DNA of 41,802 nucleotides from Spirochaetaceae bacterium (GCA_007695285.1 REEC01000212.1:1-41802); one strand, 5' to 3'. Positions 7,704 to 16,310 are shown, numbered from the stretch's first letter. Notes: generated by a model from the sequence alone, not told the origin. Numbers and translations: made by a program.

Positions 7704-7732
7704 AGTATCGTAGACAGTTGCGCCCGAGTCAA
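7704..7732 (-). promoter_or_regulatory. Promoter for the epimerase gene (leaderless geometry)
   Basis: Minus strand TTGACT (7732-7727), 17-base spacer, GATACT (7709-7704), then GTCCGT and the ATG at 7697. The expected start site falls on or next to the initiation codon. No clear promoter for the divergent msrA was found in the same gap. Confidence 0.6.
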
Positions 7733-7772
7733 CGCGGTAGATGTATGCATTACATTACAAAAACAGTAAATT

Positions 7773-8432
7773 ATGAGCATGAAAACGAGACAACAACGTA
7801 TCGGTGGTGTTCTGCTCATCGCGCTCGCCGCGATCGTCTTTCTCGCCGCCGGCGGGCGGGAAGCGGCGGATGCGCACGCCGAGCCGTTGAGCGGTACGAC
7901 GGCGTACTCCCCGGAGATAGATCCCGCGGTCCACGGAGTAGCGACGTTCGGCGGCGGGTGCTTCTGGTGCGTGGAAGCGGTGTTTCAGCGCGTCGACGGT
8001 GTGGTCGATGTCGTGTCGGGCTACGCGGGCGGCCACATCGATAACCCGACCTACGAGCAGGTGATCACCGGTACAACCGGACACGCGGAGGTCGTTCAAG
8101 TCGTATTTGATCGTTCGGTGATCTCGTACGAGGAGATCCTCGACTGGTTTTTCCGCGCGCACGACCCGACGACGCTGAATCGTCAAGGAAACGATATCGG
8201 TCCACACTACAGATCGATCGTGCTGCACCACGATCCCGAACAGGAACGCATCGCCCGCGCGTTTATCGAGTACGTGCAGCGTGACTTCGGCGATCCGATC
8301 GTGACGGAGGTCGTTCCACTCGATGTTTTTTTCAAGGCCGAGGAGTATCACCAGAACTACTACGACCGCAATCGGAACGCAGGCTACTGCGTCTGGGTGA
8401 TTCGCCCGAAACTCGAGAGTTTGGGTCTGTAA
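7773..8432 (+). CDS. msrA: Peptide-methionine (S)-S-oxide reductase, exported
   Basis: Reduces methionine-S-sulfoxide in oxidised proteins. 219 residues, longer than the ~170-210 of cytosolic forms because of an N-terminal hydrophobic segment (GVLLIALAAIVFLAAGG) that should export or anchor it. The catalytic Cys is in the GGGCFWC motif (about residue 56). PTYEQVITGTTGHAEVVQV, GNDIGPHYRS and the C-terminal AEEYHQNYY are all present. One more Cys in GYCVWVI near the C-terminus could be the resolving residue. The segment LAAGG looks like a lipobox with Gly instead of Cys, so I predict a signal peptide or membrane anchor and not a lipoprotein. No MsrB is adjacent. The Shine-Dalgarno is poor; ATG 7779 is an alternative start. 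Confidence 0.95.
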   Translation: MSMKTRQQRIGGVLLIALAAIVFLAAGGREAADAHAEPLSGTTAYSPEIDPAVHGVATFGGGCFWCVEAVFQRVDGVVDVVSGYAGGHIDNPTYEQVITGTTGHAEVVQVVFDRSVISYEEILDWFFRAHDPTTLNRQGNDIGPHYRSIVLHHDPEQERIARAFIEYVQRDFGDPIVTEVVPLDVFFKAEEYHQNYYDRNRNAGYCVWVIRPKLESLGL

Positions 8433-8451
8433 CACGGCGTGTTGCCGATTG

Positions 8452-10185
8452 CTACTCCGGCGGTTTCCGCGGGAGCCTTTTCTTGCTGTTCGAGACGCGC
8501 ATCGACCGGAGCGCGCGGGCCGTCGCGAGCGCGTAATCGCCGATCCGTTCGATCTGGCTCACCATGTCGATGTAGACCAGTTCGCTCTTCACTTCCTTCG
8601 GGTTCTTCTGCATCCGCTTGCGAGCGTTTTTTTTCAGCTTGTCGCGTTGAGAATTCACGCGTTTCTCGGTGACGGTCGCCTGCTCGAGTTCGGCCTCGCC
8701 GAGCCGTCGATCGAGGTGGTCGTGGATAAATCGCAGGAACCCGTGGACCAGCTCGGAGTACTCGAGCAGCTTTTCGGTCTCCTTCGTCGAGAACTTCATG
8801 TTCTTGGTGCGGTATCGATGAACCAGAACCGTGAGGTTGTAACACGCGTCGGCGATGCTCTCGAGTTCATCGGTGACGCGGAGCATCGCACCGATTTCCG
8901 CGGCAGCGGCGGCCGAGATGCTCTCCATCGACGTCCGCGCGAGAAACTCGCTCAACTCCTGCTGCATCTGATCGGTGTAGTCTTCTTTTCGGTGTTGTTC
9001 TTCGACCGCCGCTTCGATGTCCAGTTTGTCGTCGGTCAGAAGTTGCACGAAACCGGCAAACATCTCGGTGATGATCTCGGCCATCCGTGACAGCTCCTCG
9101 CGAACCGCGATCAAGTACAGCTCCGGGGTGTCCTGGATCACCGACGAGACGTACTTCATCGTGTACCGGCCGGTCACTCGCGGTCCGGTCTCGGGAACGA
9201 GCCGCTCGACGAAACGGACAAACGGGCGCAGGAACGGGAGAAAAACCGCCGTGTTCACGATGTTGAATAACGTGTGAAAGAGCGCGAGTCGTGCCGGGAG
9301 CAGGATCATCGTCGATCCCGTGACAATCGACCCCGGTAACAATCCGTCGACCAGCCGGAGCGCGGGACCGAACAACGGGATTATCCAGAGTACCCCGACG
9401 ACGTTGAAGAGCGTGTGCGCGCGTGATGCTCGCCGTGCGTCGACCGACGCCGTGAGCGACGCGAGAAACGCGGTAACCGTCGTACCGATGTTCTCGCCAA
9501 GAATGATCGCCGCGGCAGTACGATAATCGATCCAGCCCGCGAACGCCATCGTGAGCGTGATCGCCATCGCTGCCGACGACGACTGAACGACGATTGTGAG
9601 CAGACCTCCGACTACGATGAACAGTAGATCCGACGCCAATCCGGCGTCCGTGAATCGTGAGAGAAACTCGAGGATCTCCGGGTGCTGTTGAATGTCCGGC
9701 ACCGACTCCCGGAGAAAGCCCAAGCCGAGGAAAAGAAGGCCAAACCCGAGTAACGCCTCCCCCTGGCTGGTTTTCTTGAATTTTTTCGTGAAGATGAACA
9801 ACGCGCCGATCGCGATTGCCGGCAGAGCGGCCGCCGAGACGCTGAATCTGAAGCCGAGAATCGCGACGATCCAACCGGTCACGGTCGTTCCGATGTTCGC
9901 GCCGAGGATCATGCCGACCGATTGGGCGAGTGTCAAAAGCCCCGCATGAACGAAGCTGACGATCATCACCGTCGATGCCGATGACGACTGGACCAGCACC
10001 GTAATCAAGAAACCCGTGAACACCGCGACGACGCGATTGCCGGTCATGATGTTGAGGATCGACTGCAGCCGTTCTCCTGCCGTCTTCTGGATGCCGTCGC
10101 TCATGACGCGCATGCCGTACAGGAACAGCCCAAGGCTTCCGCCGATCCGGAGTAGTGTTAGGATTATCGTCAAGGCTGTCGACAC
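8452..10185 (-). CDS. Na/Pi cotransporter family protein with PhoU-like tail
   Basis: 577 residues. The membrane half (1-~330) carries the duplicated Na/Pi-cotransporter signature: VLVQSSSAST with GANIGTTVTGW, then VVQSSSAAMA with GENIGTTVTAF. The C-terminal ~220 residues are helical and PhoU-like (RMAEIITEMFAGFVQLL ... LESIADACYNLTVLVHRY). This is the NptA/YjbB-type architecture: sodium-linked phosphate movement, with the soluble domain probably sensing or gating; in E. coli YjbB works as an exporter. The start is GTG with GAGG six bases upstream. The gene is convergent with msrA (19-base gap) and no pst genes are nearby. Confidence 0.92.
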   Translation of the reverse strand: MSTALTIILTLLRIGGSLGLFLYGMRVMSDGIQKTAGERLQSILNIMTGNRVVAVFTGFLITVLVQSSSASTVMIVSFVHAGLLTLAQSVGMILGANIGTTVTGWIVAILGFRFSVSAAALPAIAIGALFIFTKKFKKTSQGEALLGFGLLFLGLGFLRESVPDIQQHPEILEFLSRFTDAGLASDLLFIVVGGLLTIVVQSSSAAMAITLTMAFAGWIDYRTAAAIILGENIGTTVTAFLASLTASVDARRASRAHTLFNVVGVLWIIPLFGPALRLVDGLLPGSIVTGSTMILLPARLALFHTLFNIVNTAVFLPFLRPFVRFVERLVPETGPRVTGRYTMKYVSSVIQDTPELYLIAVREELSRMAEIITEMFAGFVQLLTDDKLDIEAAVEEQHRKEDYTDQMQQELSEFLARTSMESISAAAAAEIGAMLRVTDELESIADACYNLTVLVHRYRTKNMKFSTKETEKLLEYSELVHGFLRFIHDHLDRRLGEAELEQATVTEKRVNSQRDKLKKNARKRMQKNPKEVKSELVYIDMVSQIERIGDYALATARALRSMRVSNSKKRLPRKPPE

Positions 10186-10218
10186 GTGGACCTCAGTAGC
10201 ACGGATTTACCGGTCAAA

Positions 10219-10245
10219 AGTATACCATCGAACACACGGTGTAAA
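10219..10245 (-). promoter_or_regulatory. Promoter for the Na/Pi cotransporter gene
   Basis: Minus strand TTTACA (10245-10240), short 15-base spacer, TATACT (10224-10219). The predicted leader is about 27 bases and includes the GAGG site. The -10 is a 5/6 match, but the spacer is short. Confidence 0.4.
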
Positions 10246-10264
10246 GGCGCCGGCCGCGATGTTC

Positions 10265-10293
10265 GCGACACGATTTCCGTCTTGTGGTACCGT
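10265..10293 (+). promoter_or_regulatory. Weak promoter for the glycosylase gene (leaderless geometry)
   Basis: GCGACA (10265-10270), 17-base spacer, TACCGT (10288-10293), six bases before GTG 10300. Both hexamers are partial matches; listed because the spacing repeats that of stronger cases in this window. Confidence 0.3.
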
Positions 10294-10299
10294 AGCGCC

Positions 10300-10938
10300 G
10301 TGAAAAGCGACCGAACCGCGACCGAACCGCCGTACTGGGACGAGGCGTGCCGAATCCTCACCGATCGCGACCCGACGATCGGTCATCTCATTGAGACTCA
10401 CCGCTCCGACGTGCTGCGCGGAAGCGGTGACGCGTTTCAGACATTGCTCAACGCGATCGTCGGGCAGCAGATCTCGGTCGCCGCGGCCGCCGGTATCTGG
10501 CAACGACTGCGGACGGCTTTCCCGCGTCTTACGCCGGCGTCGATCGTGGCCGCCGATGCGGCGCAGCTTCGGTCGATCGGACTCTCGTACCGAAAAGTCG
10601 AGTACGTTCACGGTGTAGCGCGCGCGTTCATCGACGGCGCGGTCGACGCTGCCGCGTGGGCCTCGATGGACGACGATTCCGTGCGGGACGAGTTGATCGC
10701 GCTTCGTGGGATCGGGCCGTGGACCGCAGAGATGGTGCTGATTTTCCATCTGCAGCGGCCCGATGTCCTGCCTCTTGGCGACATCGGACTCGTGAACGCG
10801 GCCGCGCGGTTGTACGGCTGGACCGACGGCTCACCGAAGGAACGGCTCCTGCGGCACGCGGAACGCTGGCGTCCGTGGCGTACCGTCGCGACGTGGTACA
10901 TCTGGCGCGACCTCGACGCGGAGCCGGTCGTGTACTGA
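10300..10938 (+). CDS. DNA-3-methyladenine glycosylase II-like (HhH-GPD family)
   Basis: 212 residues. Removes alkylated bases from DNA to start base-excision repair. The HhH-GPD fold is clear: AIVGQQISVAAAAGIWQRL, then the helix-hairpin-helix LRGIGPWTAEMVLIF and the catalytic Asp in LPLGDIGLVNA. There are no Cys ligands for an iron-sulfur cluster, which favours the AlkA/MagIII side of the family over EndoIII/MutY. It lacks the N-terminal beta domain of E. coli AlkA. GTG 10300 fits the domain boundary; the longer open frame back to 10186 has no family similarity and covers the promoter region. Confidence 0.9.
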   Translation: MKSDRTATEPPYWDEACRILTDRDPTIGHLIETHRSDVLRGSGDAFQTLLNAIVGQQISVAAAAGIWQRLRTAFPRLTPASIVAADAAQLRSIGLSYRKVEYVHGVARAFIDGAVDAAAWASMDDDSVRDELIALRGIGPWTAEMVLIFHLQRPDVLPLGDIGLVNAAARLYGWTDGSPKERLLRHAERWRPWRTVATWYIWRDLDAEPVVY

Positions 10939-11035
10939 TGATTCCGGACGGTACCATGGACCTTCTGTGATTTTTCGGCGCATAGTGATCGAAACCCACG
11001 GCAGGTCGCCGGCGGATTCAACAACGGAGAAAGAA

Positions 11036-12490
11036 GTGGCAAAAAAACGACCGAACATCCTGGTTTTCATGACCGATCAACAGCGTGGTGACACCGTTCT
11101 TCCGAATCACCCGGCGAAGACGCCGAACATCGACCGATTCCGCGCGCAGGGCGTTACGTTCACCGAGACGTACTGTCCGTCCCCACACTGCTGCCCGTCA
11201 CGGGCCACGTTCCTGACCGGGCTGTACCCGAGCGAACACGGCGTCTGGCACAATGTCGCGGTTCAGAACGCGATCACGCGTGGCCTTGTGCCCGGCGTCC
11301 GGCTCTGGACCGAGGATCTCGCGGACGTCGGGTACGATCTCCACTGGTCCGGGAAGTGGCACGTGAGCTACGACGAGGGCCCGGCCGACCGTGGATTTGA
11401 GGTGCACAGCCTCACCGCGGGGCCACGGCGCGCCGGGCAGCCACTCATGGGTCACACGTGGGAGTCGTACGAAAAGGTCGCCGCCCAAACGGAGCCGGGC
11501 ACCCGCGGAGACGGGGAGATACTCCGGCCCGGATACGGCACGTACACGCATTACGGCGTCAAAGAGAATCCGTTCCGCGACGAGGACCAGGTCGACGCCG
11601 CGATCGCGGCGATGAAACGCGCCGGCCGCACGAGCAAGCCGTGGATGATGTACGTCGGGACGCTCGGACCGCACGATCCGTACTTTGTACCGCAACGTTT
11701 CCTCGACATGTACGATATCGACGAGATCGAGCTGCCCACGTCGTTCACCGACACGATGGCCGACAAGCCCGCGTTGTACCGGAAGACGCGGCGTATGTTC
11801 GATCAGCTCACGCCCGACGAGCACCGGAAGGCCATTCTCCATTACTACGCGTTCTGTTCGTACGAGGACTACCTTTTTGGAAAGGTTCTCGACGCGCTCG
11901 AGCAGTCCGGGCACGCCGACGATACCGTCGTTCTGTTCTGCTCCGACCACGGCGACTACGTCGGTGAACACGGCCTGTGGTGCAAGGGGCTGCCGTGTTT
12001 CCGCGGCGCGTACCACGTTCCGGCGATCATCCGCCGGCCCGGCAGTTCGGCGTCCGCCGGGCGAAGCGTCGACGAGTTCGTCTCGCTCGCCGACTTCGGT
12101 CCGACCTTTCTCGAGATCGCGGGCGTCCCGGTCGATCGGCCGATGTCCGGCCGCAGTCTGGTCCCGTTTCTCGACAACGGAACGCCGAACGGTTGGCGCA
12201 CCGAGCTGTACACGCAGTCGAACGGCAACGAGTTGTACGGAATCCAGCGCTCGGTGTTCGACCGTGACTGGAAGTTTGTGTACAACGGGTTTGACTTCGA
12301 GGAGTTATATGATCTACGGAACGATCCGGACGAGACTGTGAATCTCTACGGTCGGCCCGAGTACGGCGCGGTCGTGCGCGAGTACACGCGGAAGATGTGG
12401 CGGTTCGGGTCGCAACACGGTGAAACGTGCATCAACCCGTACATCATGGTCTCGCTCGCACCGTTCGGCCCGGCCGAGGCGTTCCACTAA
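11036..12490 (+). CDS. Sulfatase (type I, Cys-type active site)
   Basis: 484 residues. Hydrolyses sulfate esters. The formylglycine precursor is Cys52 in HCCPSRATFLTGLYPS, matching CxPSR. Metal and substrate residues are seen in NILVFMTDQQRGD, SGKWHVSY and LFCSDHGDYVGEHG. The Cys form can be matured by FGE or by the radical-SAM enzyme anSME; neither gene is in this window. There is no signal peptide, so it is either cytoplasmic or exported by an atypical route. GTG 11036 is chosen for the GGAG seven bases upstream; the frame runs back to 10967 without homology. Marine bacteria use such enzymes on sulfated polysaccharides, but choline or phosphonate-type substrates remain possible. Confidence 0.93.
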   Translation: MAKKRPNILVFMTDQQRGDTVLPNHPAKTPNIDRFRAQGVTFTETYCPSPHCCPSRATFLTGLYPSEHGVWHNVAVQNAITRGLVPGVRLWTEDLADVGYDLHWSGKWHVSYDEGPADRGFEVHSLTAGPRRAGQPLMGHTWESYEKVAAQTEPGTRGDGEILRPGYGTYTHYGVKENPFRDEDQVDAAIAAMKRAGRTSKPWMMYVGTLGPHDPYFVPQRFLDMYDIDEIELPTSFTDTMADKPALYRKTRRMFDQLTPDEHRKAILHYYAFCSYEDYLFGKVLDALEQSGHADDTVVLFCSDHGDYVGEHGLWCKGLPCFRGAYHVPAIIRRPGSSASAGRSVDEFVSLADFGPTFLEIAGVPVDRPMSGRSLVPFLDNGTPNGWRTELYTQSNGNELYGIQRSVFDRDWKFVYNGFDFEELYDLRNDPDETVNLYGRPEYGAVVREYTRKMWRFGSQHGETCINPYIMVSLAPFGPAEAFH

Positions 12491-12505
12491 CCGGCCGAAG
12501 GCCGG
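12491..12505 (+). other. Short hairpin after the sulfatase gene
   Basis: CCGGCC-GAA-GGCCGG begins right after the sulfatase stop. A 6-bp GC stem with a triloop but no U tract; possibly a 3' end stabiliser, not a confident terminator. Confidence 0.35.
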
Positions 12506-12509
12506 AAGG

Positions 12510-12539
12510 TAGATATCCTCGTCCGTATTGCGGTACAGT
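12510..12539 (+). promoter_or_regulatory. Possible promoter for the NAD(P)-binding protein gene (leaderless geometry)
   Basis: TAGATA (12510-12515), 18-base spacer, TACAGT (12534-12539), six bases before ATG 12546. The -35 matches consensus at four of six positions, and there is no Shine-Dalgarno. Confidence 0.4.
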
Positions 12540-12545
12540 GTGGGC

Positions 12546-13160
12546 ATGAGAATCGCGGTATTTGGCGGGACCGGTGGGACCGGGCGTCGTTTTCTCGAAG
12601 CGGCGACCGATGCGGGGTACGGGGTCAAGGCGCTCGTGCGAAATCCGAACGCGATCGGTGAGATGCCCGGTGTCGTCCCGGTTGTCGGAAACGTGCTCGA
12701 CGGTGGGAAGGTCGTCCTGACGTTGAGCGAGTGCGAAGCGGCGGTCGTGATTCTCGGCAGGACCAAGGGTAATCCGCCCGACGTGCTCGCTGTCGGCACG
12801 GACCTGGTCATCAAGGGAATGGCAAAAATGGGCCTGCGACGATTGATCGTCGTGACGTCGCTCGGAGTGGGCGAGAGTCGTGCTCAGGTTCCGTTCGTTT
12901 TCAAGCTCCTGATGAACACGGTCTGGAAGAAAGAGATGCAGGCGAAGGAAGCTCAGGAGCGGATCGTGCGCGAGTCCGAGACGGACTGGACTATCGTCCG
13001 GCCCGGAGGCCTCACGAACGACGTGGTCGCGGGCTCGTACCGCATCGGGACCGATACCGGAACCGTCGGCGGACGCGTCAGCCGCGGCGACCTCGCGTCG
13101 TTCCTGGTGTCTCTCGTCCGCGACGGTAGTCACGTCCGCGAGACGCCGTACGTAGCGTAA
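12546..13160 (+). CDS. NAD(P)-binding, NmrA/BVR-B-like atypical SDR
   Basis: 204 residues with the dinucleotide-binding motif FGGTGGTGRRFLEAA at the very N-terminus. This belongs to the atypical short-chain dehydrogenases (SDR_a5, NAD(P)H-binding), which include biliverdin/flavin reductase B-like enzymes, NmrA-like redox sensors and TrkA-like proteins. TIVRPGGLTND near residue 155 is typical. There is no YxxxK catalytic pair, as in many of these sensors. The substrate is unknown. ATG 12546 begins exactly at the Rossmann strand. The end is 18 bases from the convergent dehydrogenase gene. Confidence 0.82.
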   Translation: MRIAVFGGTGGTGRRFLEAATDAGYGVKALVRNPNAIGEMPGVVPVVGNVLDGGKVVLTLSECEAAVVILGRTKGNPPDVLAVGTDLVIKGMAKMGLRRLIVVTSLGVGESRAQVPFVFKLLMNTVWKKEMQAKEAQERIVRESETDWTIVRPGGLTNDVVAGSYRIGTDTGTVGGRVSRGDLASFLVSLVRDGSHVRETPYVA

Positions 13161-13178
13161 TCACTCGAACGGGTACCG

Positions 13179-14336
13179 CTACCGCACCGGCTCGAGCCGG
13201 TACAAGCCGCCGTTTCGGGCATCGGTCAGAAGCCAGAGGTTCCCATCCGGGCCGGTTCTCACGTCGCGTATCCTCCCGATCGTACCTTGCAGTAACGACT
13301 CCTGATGCACAACCTCGTCCCCGTCGAGAACGACGCGGCGCAGGTGTTGGCCCGCGAGAGCTCCGACAAATATGTCACCGTTCCAATCCGGGAAGTTGCT
13401 TCCCGTATAGAACGCCATGCCCGACGGCGCGATCGACGGCGTCCAGTCGATGACCGGAGGTTCCATCCCGGGTGCCTCGGTTCCGACCCCGATCGTCCCG
13501 CCGCCGTACTGCTCGCCGTGCGTCACGACCGGCCAGCCGTAGTTCAATCCCGAGCGGATGATGTTGATCTCATCGCCGCCCTGCGGCCCGTGCTCGTTCT
13601 GCCACACCACGCCCGTCTCGGGATGAAGCGCCATTCCCTGCGCGTTCCGGTTCCCGTACGTGTAGATCTCCGGAAGCGCATCGTCGCGCCCGACAAACGG
13701 GTTATCCGACGGGACACGACCATCGTCGTGCAGCCGGATCGTCGTTCCCGCGTGGTCCATGAGGTCTTGCGCGCGGTTCATCTCGCCGCGGTCGCCGATC
13801 GTCAGATACAGGTATCCGTCACGATCGAACACGATACGCGATCCGAAGTGCTGCCCTCTCGTCGTGCCGGGCTCCATCTCGAACAAGACCTCGAGATCGG
13901 TAAGCGCGGTACCCGAAAGCCGTGCGCGCGCGAGGTGCGTCCCTCGCCCGGTCCGGGTCGGCGCCGCGTACGAGAAGTAGATCCAGCCGGTCCGCTCGTA
14001 CTCCGGGTGAAGCGCGACGTCGAGCAAGCCGCCCTGTCCGCCGGGTGTGATCGTCGGGAGCCCCGTGATGCGCGTCAGCTCGCTGTCCTCGAAGATGTTC
14101 AATCGCCCGGCGCGCTCGGTGATCAGTTTGCGTCCGTCGGGCAGAAACGCGACCGCCCAGGGGTTCTCGAGGCCCGAGACTATCTGAACCACACGGAACG
14201 TCGCCGCTTCGGACTCGATGCGTTCCCGGACGACCGTTTCATTCGCTTCGACTCGTGTTGCACATGCTGTGAGTACCAATACCACGAGCGTTGCACCTGT
14301 CATAATAATCTTGATATTTTTCATAATATTTACCAT
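13179..14336 (-). CDS. PQQ-dependent aldose sugar dehydrogenase (YliI/Asd-like), lipoprotein
   Basis: 385 residues. Signal peptide with lipobox LTAC (Cys about residue 25) predicts a lipidated envelope protein. The six-bladed propeller of the soluble glucose/sorbosone dehydrogenase family follows: GLENPWAVAFLPDGR, GQGGLLDVALHPEY, MALHPETGVVWQNEHGPQGGDE and the family ending GLNYGWPVVTHG. These enzymes oxidise aldoses with PQQ and calcium. No PQQ biosynthesis genes are in view, so the cofactor may be imported or made elsewhere. ATG 14336 is supported by a promoter whose -10 lies six bases upstream; the Met at 14324 is an alternative. No Shine-Dalgarno precedes either. Confidence 0.9.
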   Translation of the reverse strand: MVNIMKNIKIIMTGATLVVLVLTACATRVEANETVVRERIESEAATFRVVQIVSGLENPWAVAFLPDGRKLITERAGRLNIFEDSELTRITGLPTITPGGQGGLLDVALHPEYERTGWIYFSYAAPTRTGRGTHLARARLSGTALTDLEVLFEMEPGTTRGQHFGSRIVFDRDGYLYLTIGDRGEMNRAQDLMDHAGTTIRLHDDGRVPSDNPFVGRDDALPEIYTYGNRNAQGMALHPETGVVWQNEHGPQGGDEINIIRSGLNYGWPVVTHGEQYGGGTIGVGTEAPGMEPPVIDWTPSIAPSGMAFYTGSNFPDWNGDIFVGALAGQHLRRVVLDGDEVVHQESLLQGTIGRIRDVRTGPDGNLWLLTDARNGGLYRLEPVR

Positions 14337-14342
14337 GGAAAA

Positions 14343-14371
14343 AAGTTACTACCGGGCCTACGCGGAGTCAA
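14343..14371 (-). promoter_or_regulatory. Promoter for the aldose dehydrogenase gene (leaderless geometry)
   Basis: Minus strand TTGACT (14371-14366), 17-base spacer, TAACTT (14348-14343), six bases before the ATG at 14336. It lies in the 58-base gap after the HAD phosphatase gene, so this gene is probably transcribed separately from the operon upstream. Confidence 0.55.
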
Positions 14372-14394
14372 GGTCGGAGGAGATTGTGCGGCAC

Positions 14395-15063
14395 TCACCC
14401 CCGCGACGGGGTCGCGGTCTGCGCGAGGATCTCGCCGAGCTCGGCGGGTGTCTCGACGATGAAGGTGGGGGCCGCGGCTTCGAGGTTTTTCCGCGTGTCG
14501 TAACCCCATGTGACCGCGGCGACGCCCACACCCGCGGACCGCGATGCCTCGACGTCGCGGTGTTCGTCGCCGACGTACAGAACCGCGTCGGGTTTGGCTT
14601 TCTTGCGCTTCACGTACGCGCGGATCGCCCCGGCCTTCTTAAAGATGCCTGAACAGATAATTTCGTCGAACATCGTGAGGCGATACCTCGCGAGCGAGGT
14701 GCGGATGTACCTGGTCCCGTTCGAAGAGATGATCGCGACCGCGACGCCGCGTCGCGCGAGGTCTTCGAGCACTTCGGGCATCCCGGGTTCGGGCGGATAC
14801 GCGCCCGCAAGGCTCCGGTAGATCCGACGCGCATCGCGCACCAGAAACGGAAGCAAGACGGGCGAGATCCGGAGCCTTGAAAGCCGCTGACCTACCGGGA
14901 GTTCGCGGAGAGCTTCGTACGTCTCGGCGTCGATTCTCGGCAGGCGGTACTTCGGCGCAAGGCGCGAGTAGACGTACTGCAACGCGCCGGTCGTTCGGAA
15001 GATCGTACCGTCAAAGTCGAATATAACGTGGCTGTAGTGACCCTTCCAACAGCGTCTCGTCAC
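14395..15063 (-). CDS. HAD-family phosphatase, phosphoglycolate-phosphatase-like
   Basis: 222 residues. Motif I is IFDFDGTIF (nucleophile first Asp, acid/base second Asp), motif II IISSNG, motif III Lys in FKKAGAI, motif IV VGDEHRDVEASRSAG. A helical C1 cap lies between motifs I and II (residues ~20-85). The fold fits Gph/PPase-type enzymes that clear phosphoglycolate or small phosphomonoesters. I chose GTG 15063, two bases after the PQQ-repeat gene's stop, because homology begins 13 residues later and GGAG lies upstream; the same frame is open much further back but there it is antisense to nothing coding-like in its own sense. It is the last gene of the MoxR operon, possibly only by transcription. 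Confidence 0.88.
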   Translation of the reverse strand: MTRRCWKGHYSHVIFDFDGTIFRTTGALQYVYSRLAPKYRLPRIDAETYEALRELPVGQRLSRLRISPVLLPFLVRDARRIYRSLAGAYPPEPGMPEVLEDLARRGVAVAIISSNGTRYIRTSLARYRLTMFDEIICSGIFKKAGAIRAYVKRKKAKPDAVLYVGDEHRDVEASRSAGVGVAAVTWGYDTRKNLEAAAPTFIVETPAELGEILAQTATPSRG

Positions 15064-15065
15064 GG

Positions 15066-16310
15066 TCAGTATAGCTCCTCGAGGATGTAGAAGAAGCTTC
15101 GGCTTGTCCCGAACATGATCCATTTTCCTGCGATGACCGGCGCGCTCAAGACCGTACCTTCTATATCGAGATCCCAAAGAACCCGACCGTCGCGCGCGGA
15201 CAACGCCACGAGGCGCGGCGACTGGCCCGTGGCAGGGTCGCCACGCAGCCCGAAGTAGACGCGGTCGCCGGCGATCGCGGGAGCCGAGACCGCCGGCGTC
15301 GTGAACTGGCGCTCCCACGTCGGTCGTCCGGTCCGTGTATCGAACGCGCGGACGACCGTGTCGCCCGAGGTGTAGATCACCGTGTTGCGCCATATCGCGG
15401 GCGCCATGTAGTCGAGCAGCTCGAAGTTGTCCCAGAGGTGTCGGCGCAGATCCTCGATGTGGTACCCGCCGAACCGCGACGTATCGGTCTGCCGCCACAG
15501 TCTTTGCCCGGTGTGCCGATCGTACGCGTAGTAGTTCAGCTCCCAGTAGTTCCCGCGGTGCTGCGCTGTCGACATGAAGAGCGAGTCGCCGCTGAGTCCC
15601 GGGAAGGAGTACCACGTCGCGTCCATCGCCGCGGTATCGAGGATCCAGAGGTACTCGCGCGCCATTACATCGTACGCGCCGAAGCTGTGTGGCTGCGTCA
15701 TCGGCCCGGGTGCGAAGTACATCACGTCCTCCCAGACCTGGAACGTATTGTAGTGCCAGATCGGGTTCGGGACCGTGAACTGTAGCTCTCCCTCGGGTGA
15801 GATGAAAAACGTATTGCCGCCGTCGCTCGCAAAGATCACCTTGTCTTCGTACCGCGTGAACGAGGAGTTGACCGGTCGTCCGGCGCGATGGCGCCAGATC
15901 TCGGTGCCGGTGCGGCGGTCGACCGCGTACGCGTGGCCGTCGCGCGAGCCGAAGTATACATTCTCGTGGTCGGCGAACGGGACAGAGTTGATCGCTCCAC
16001 CGGTTCTGAAGACCCAGTTCATGTAACCCGTTTCGATGTCGAGCGCGTAGAAGTTGCCGTCGGCCGAACCGAAGTAGATCGTGTTCTCTTTGACGATCGG
16101 CGGGTTGAACGATTTGAGCGTTCTCTCGTCGAGCTGCAGTCGTAGCTTCCACTTCGTGCCGAGCGGCGGATTGAGACGCGTCGTGGTCGCGCCCGATCCC
16201 ATTTCGCCTCGGAACACGATCCAGTCGTTCCCGGGACCACACGCTGCGAGCATCACGAGCGCAACCGCCGCGATCAAGGCGGCCCGAAACGCTGAAGGGA
16301 TTCTTACCAT
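15066..16310 (-). CDS. PQQ-like beta-propeller lipoprotein
   Basis: 414 residues with signal peptide and lipobox LAAC (MLAACG, Cys near residue 24). The rest is tandem propeller blades with the Trp-docking pattern of PQQ repeats, e.g. IYFGSADGNFYALDIETG, VYFGSRDGHAYAVDRRTG, VVRAFDTRTGRPTW, LVALSARDGRVLW. It resembles BamB and other non-catalytic propellers; I see no dehydrogenase active site. Its ATG overlaps the stop of the transglutaminase gene by seven bases (ATGGTAA), so translation is probably coupled and the proteins likely act together in the envelope. Role as assembly scaffold is inference. Confidence 0.85.
   Translation of the reverse strand: MVRIPSAFRAALIAAVALVMLAACGPGNDWIVFRGEMGSGATTTRLNPPLGTKWKLRLQLDERTLKSFNPPIVKENTIYFGSADGNFYALDIETGYMNWVFRTGGAINSVPFADHENVYFGSRDGHAYAVDRRTGTEIWRHRAGRPVNSSFTRYEDKVIFASDGGNTFFISPEGELQFTVPNPIWHYNTFQVWEDVMYFAPGPMTQPHSFGAYDVMAREYLWILDTAAMDATWYSFPGLSGDSLFMSTAQHRGNYWELNYYAYDRHTGQRLWRQTDTSRFGGYHIEDLRRHLWDNFELLDYMAPAIWRNTVIYTSGDTVVRAFDTRTGRPTWERQFTTPAVSAPAIAGDRVYFGLRGDPATGQSPRLVALSARDGRVLWDLDIEGTVLSAPVIAGKWIMFGTSRSFFYILEELY

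Noticed and set aside
13305-14462. 385-codon open frame on the plus strand opposite the aldose dehydrogenase gene
   Set aside because: The minus strand encodes a clear lipoprotein with family motifs; the plus frame is Arg-rich shadow sequence and has no start signal.
15064-16242. N-terminal extension of the HAD phosphatase frame
   Set aside because: The frame stays open by codon bias but overlaps the PQQ-repeat gene in the same strand, another frame; homology begins only after 15063.
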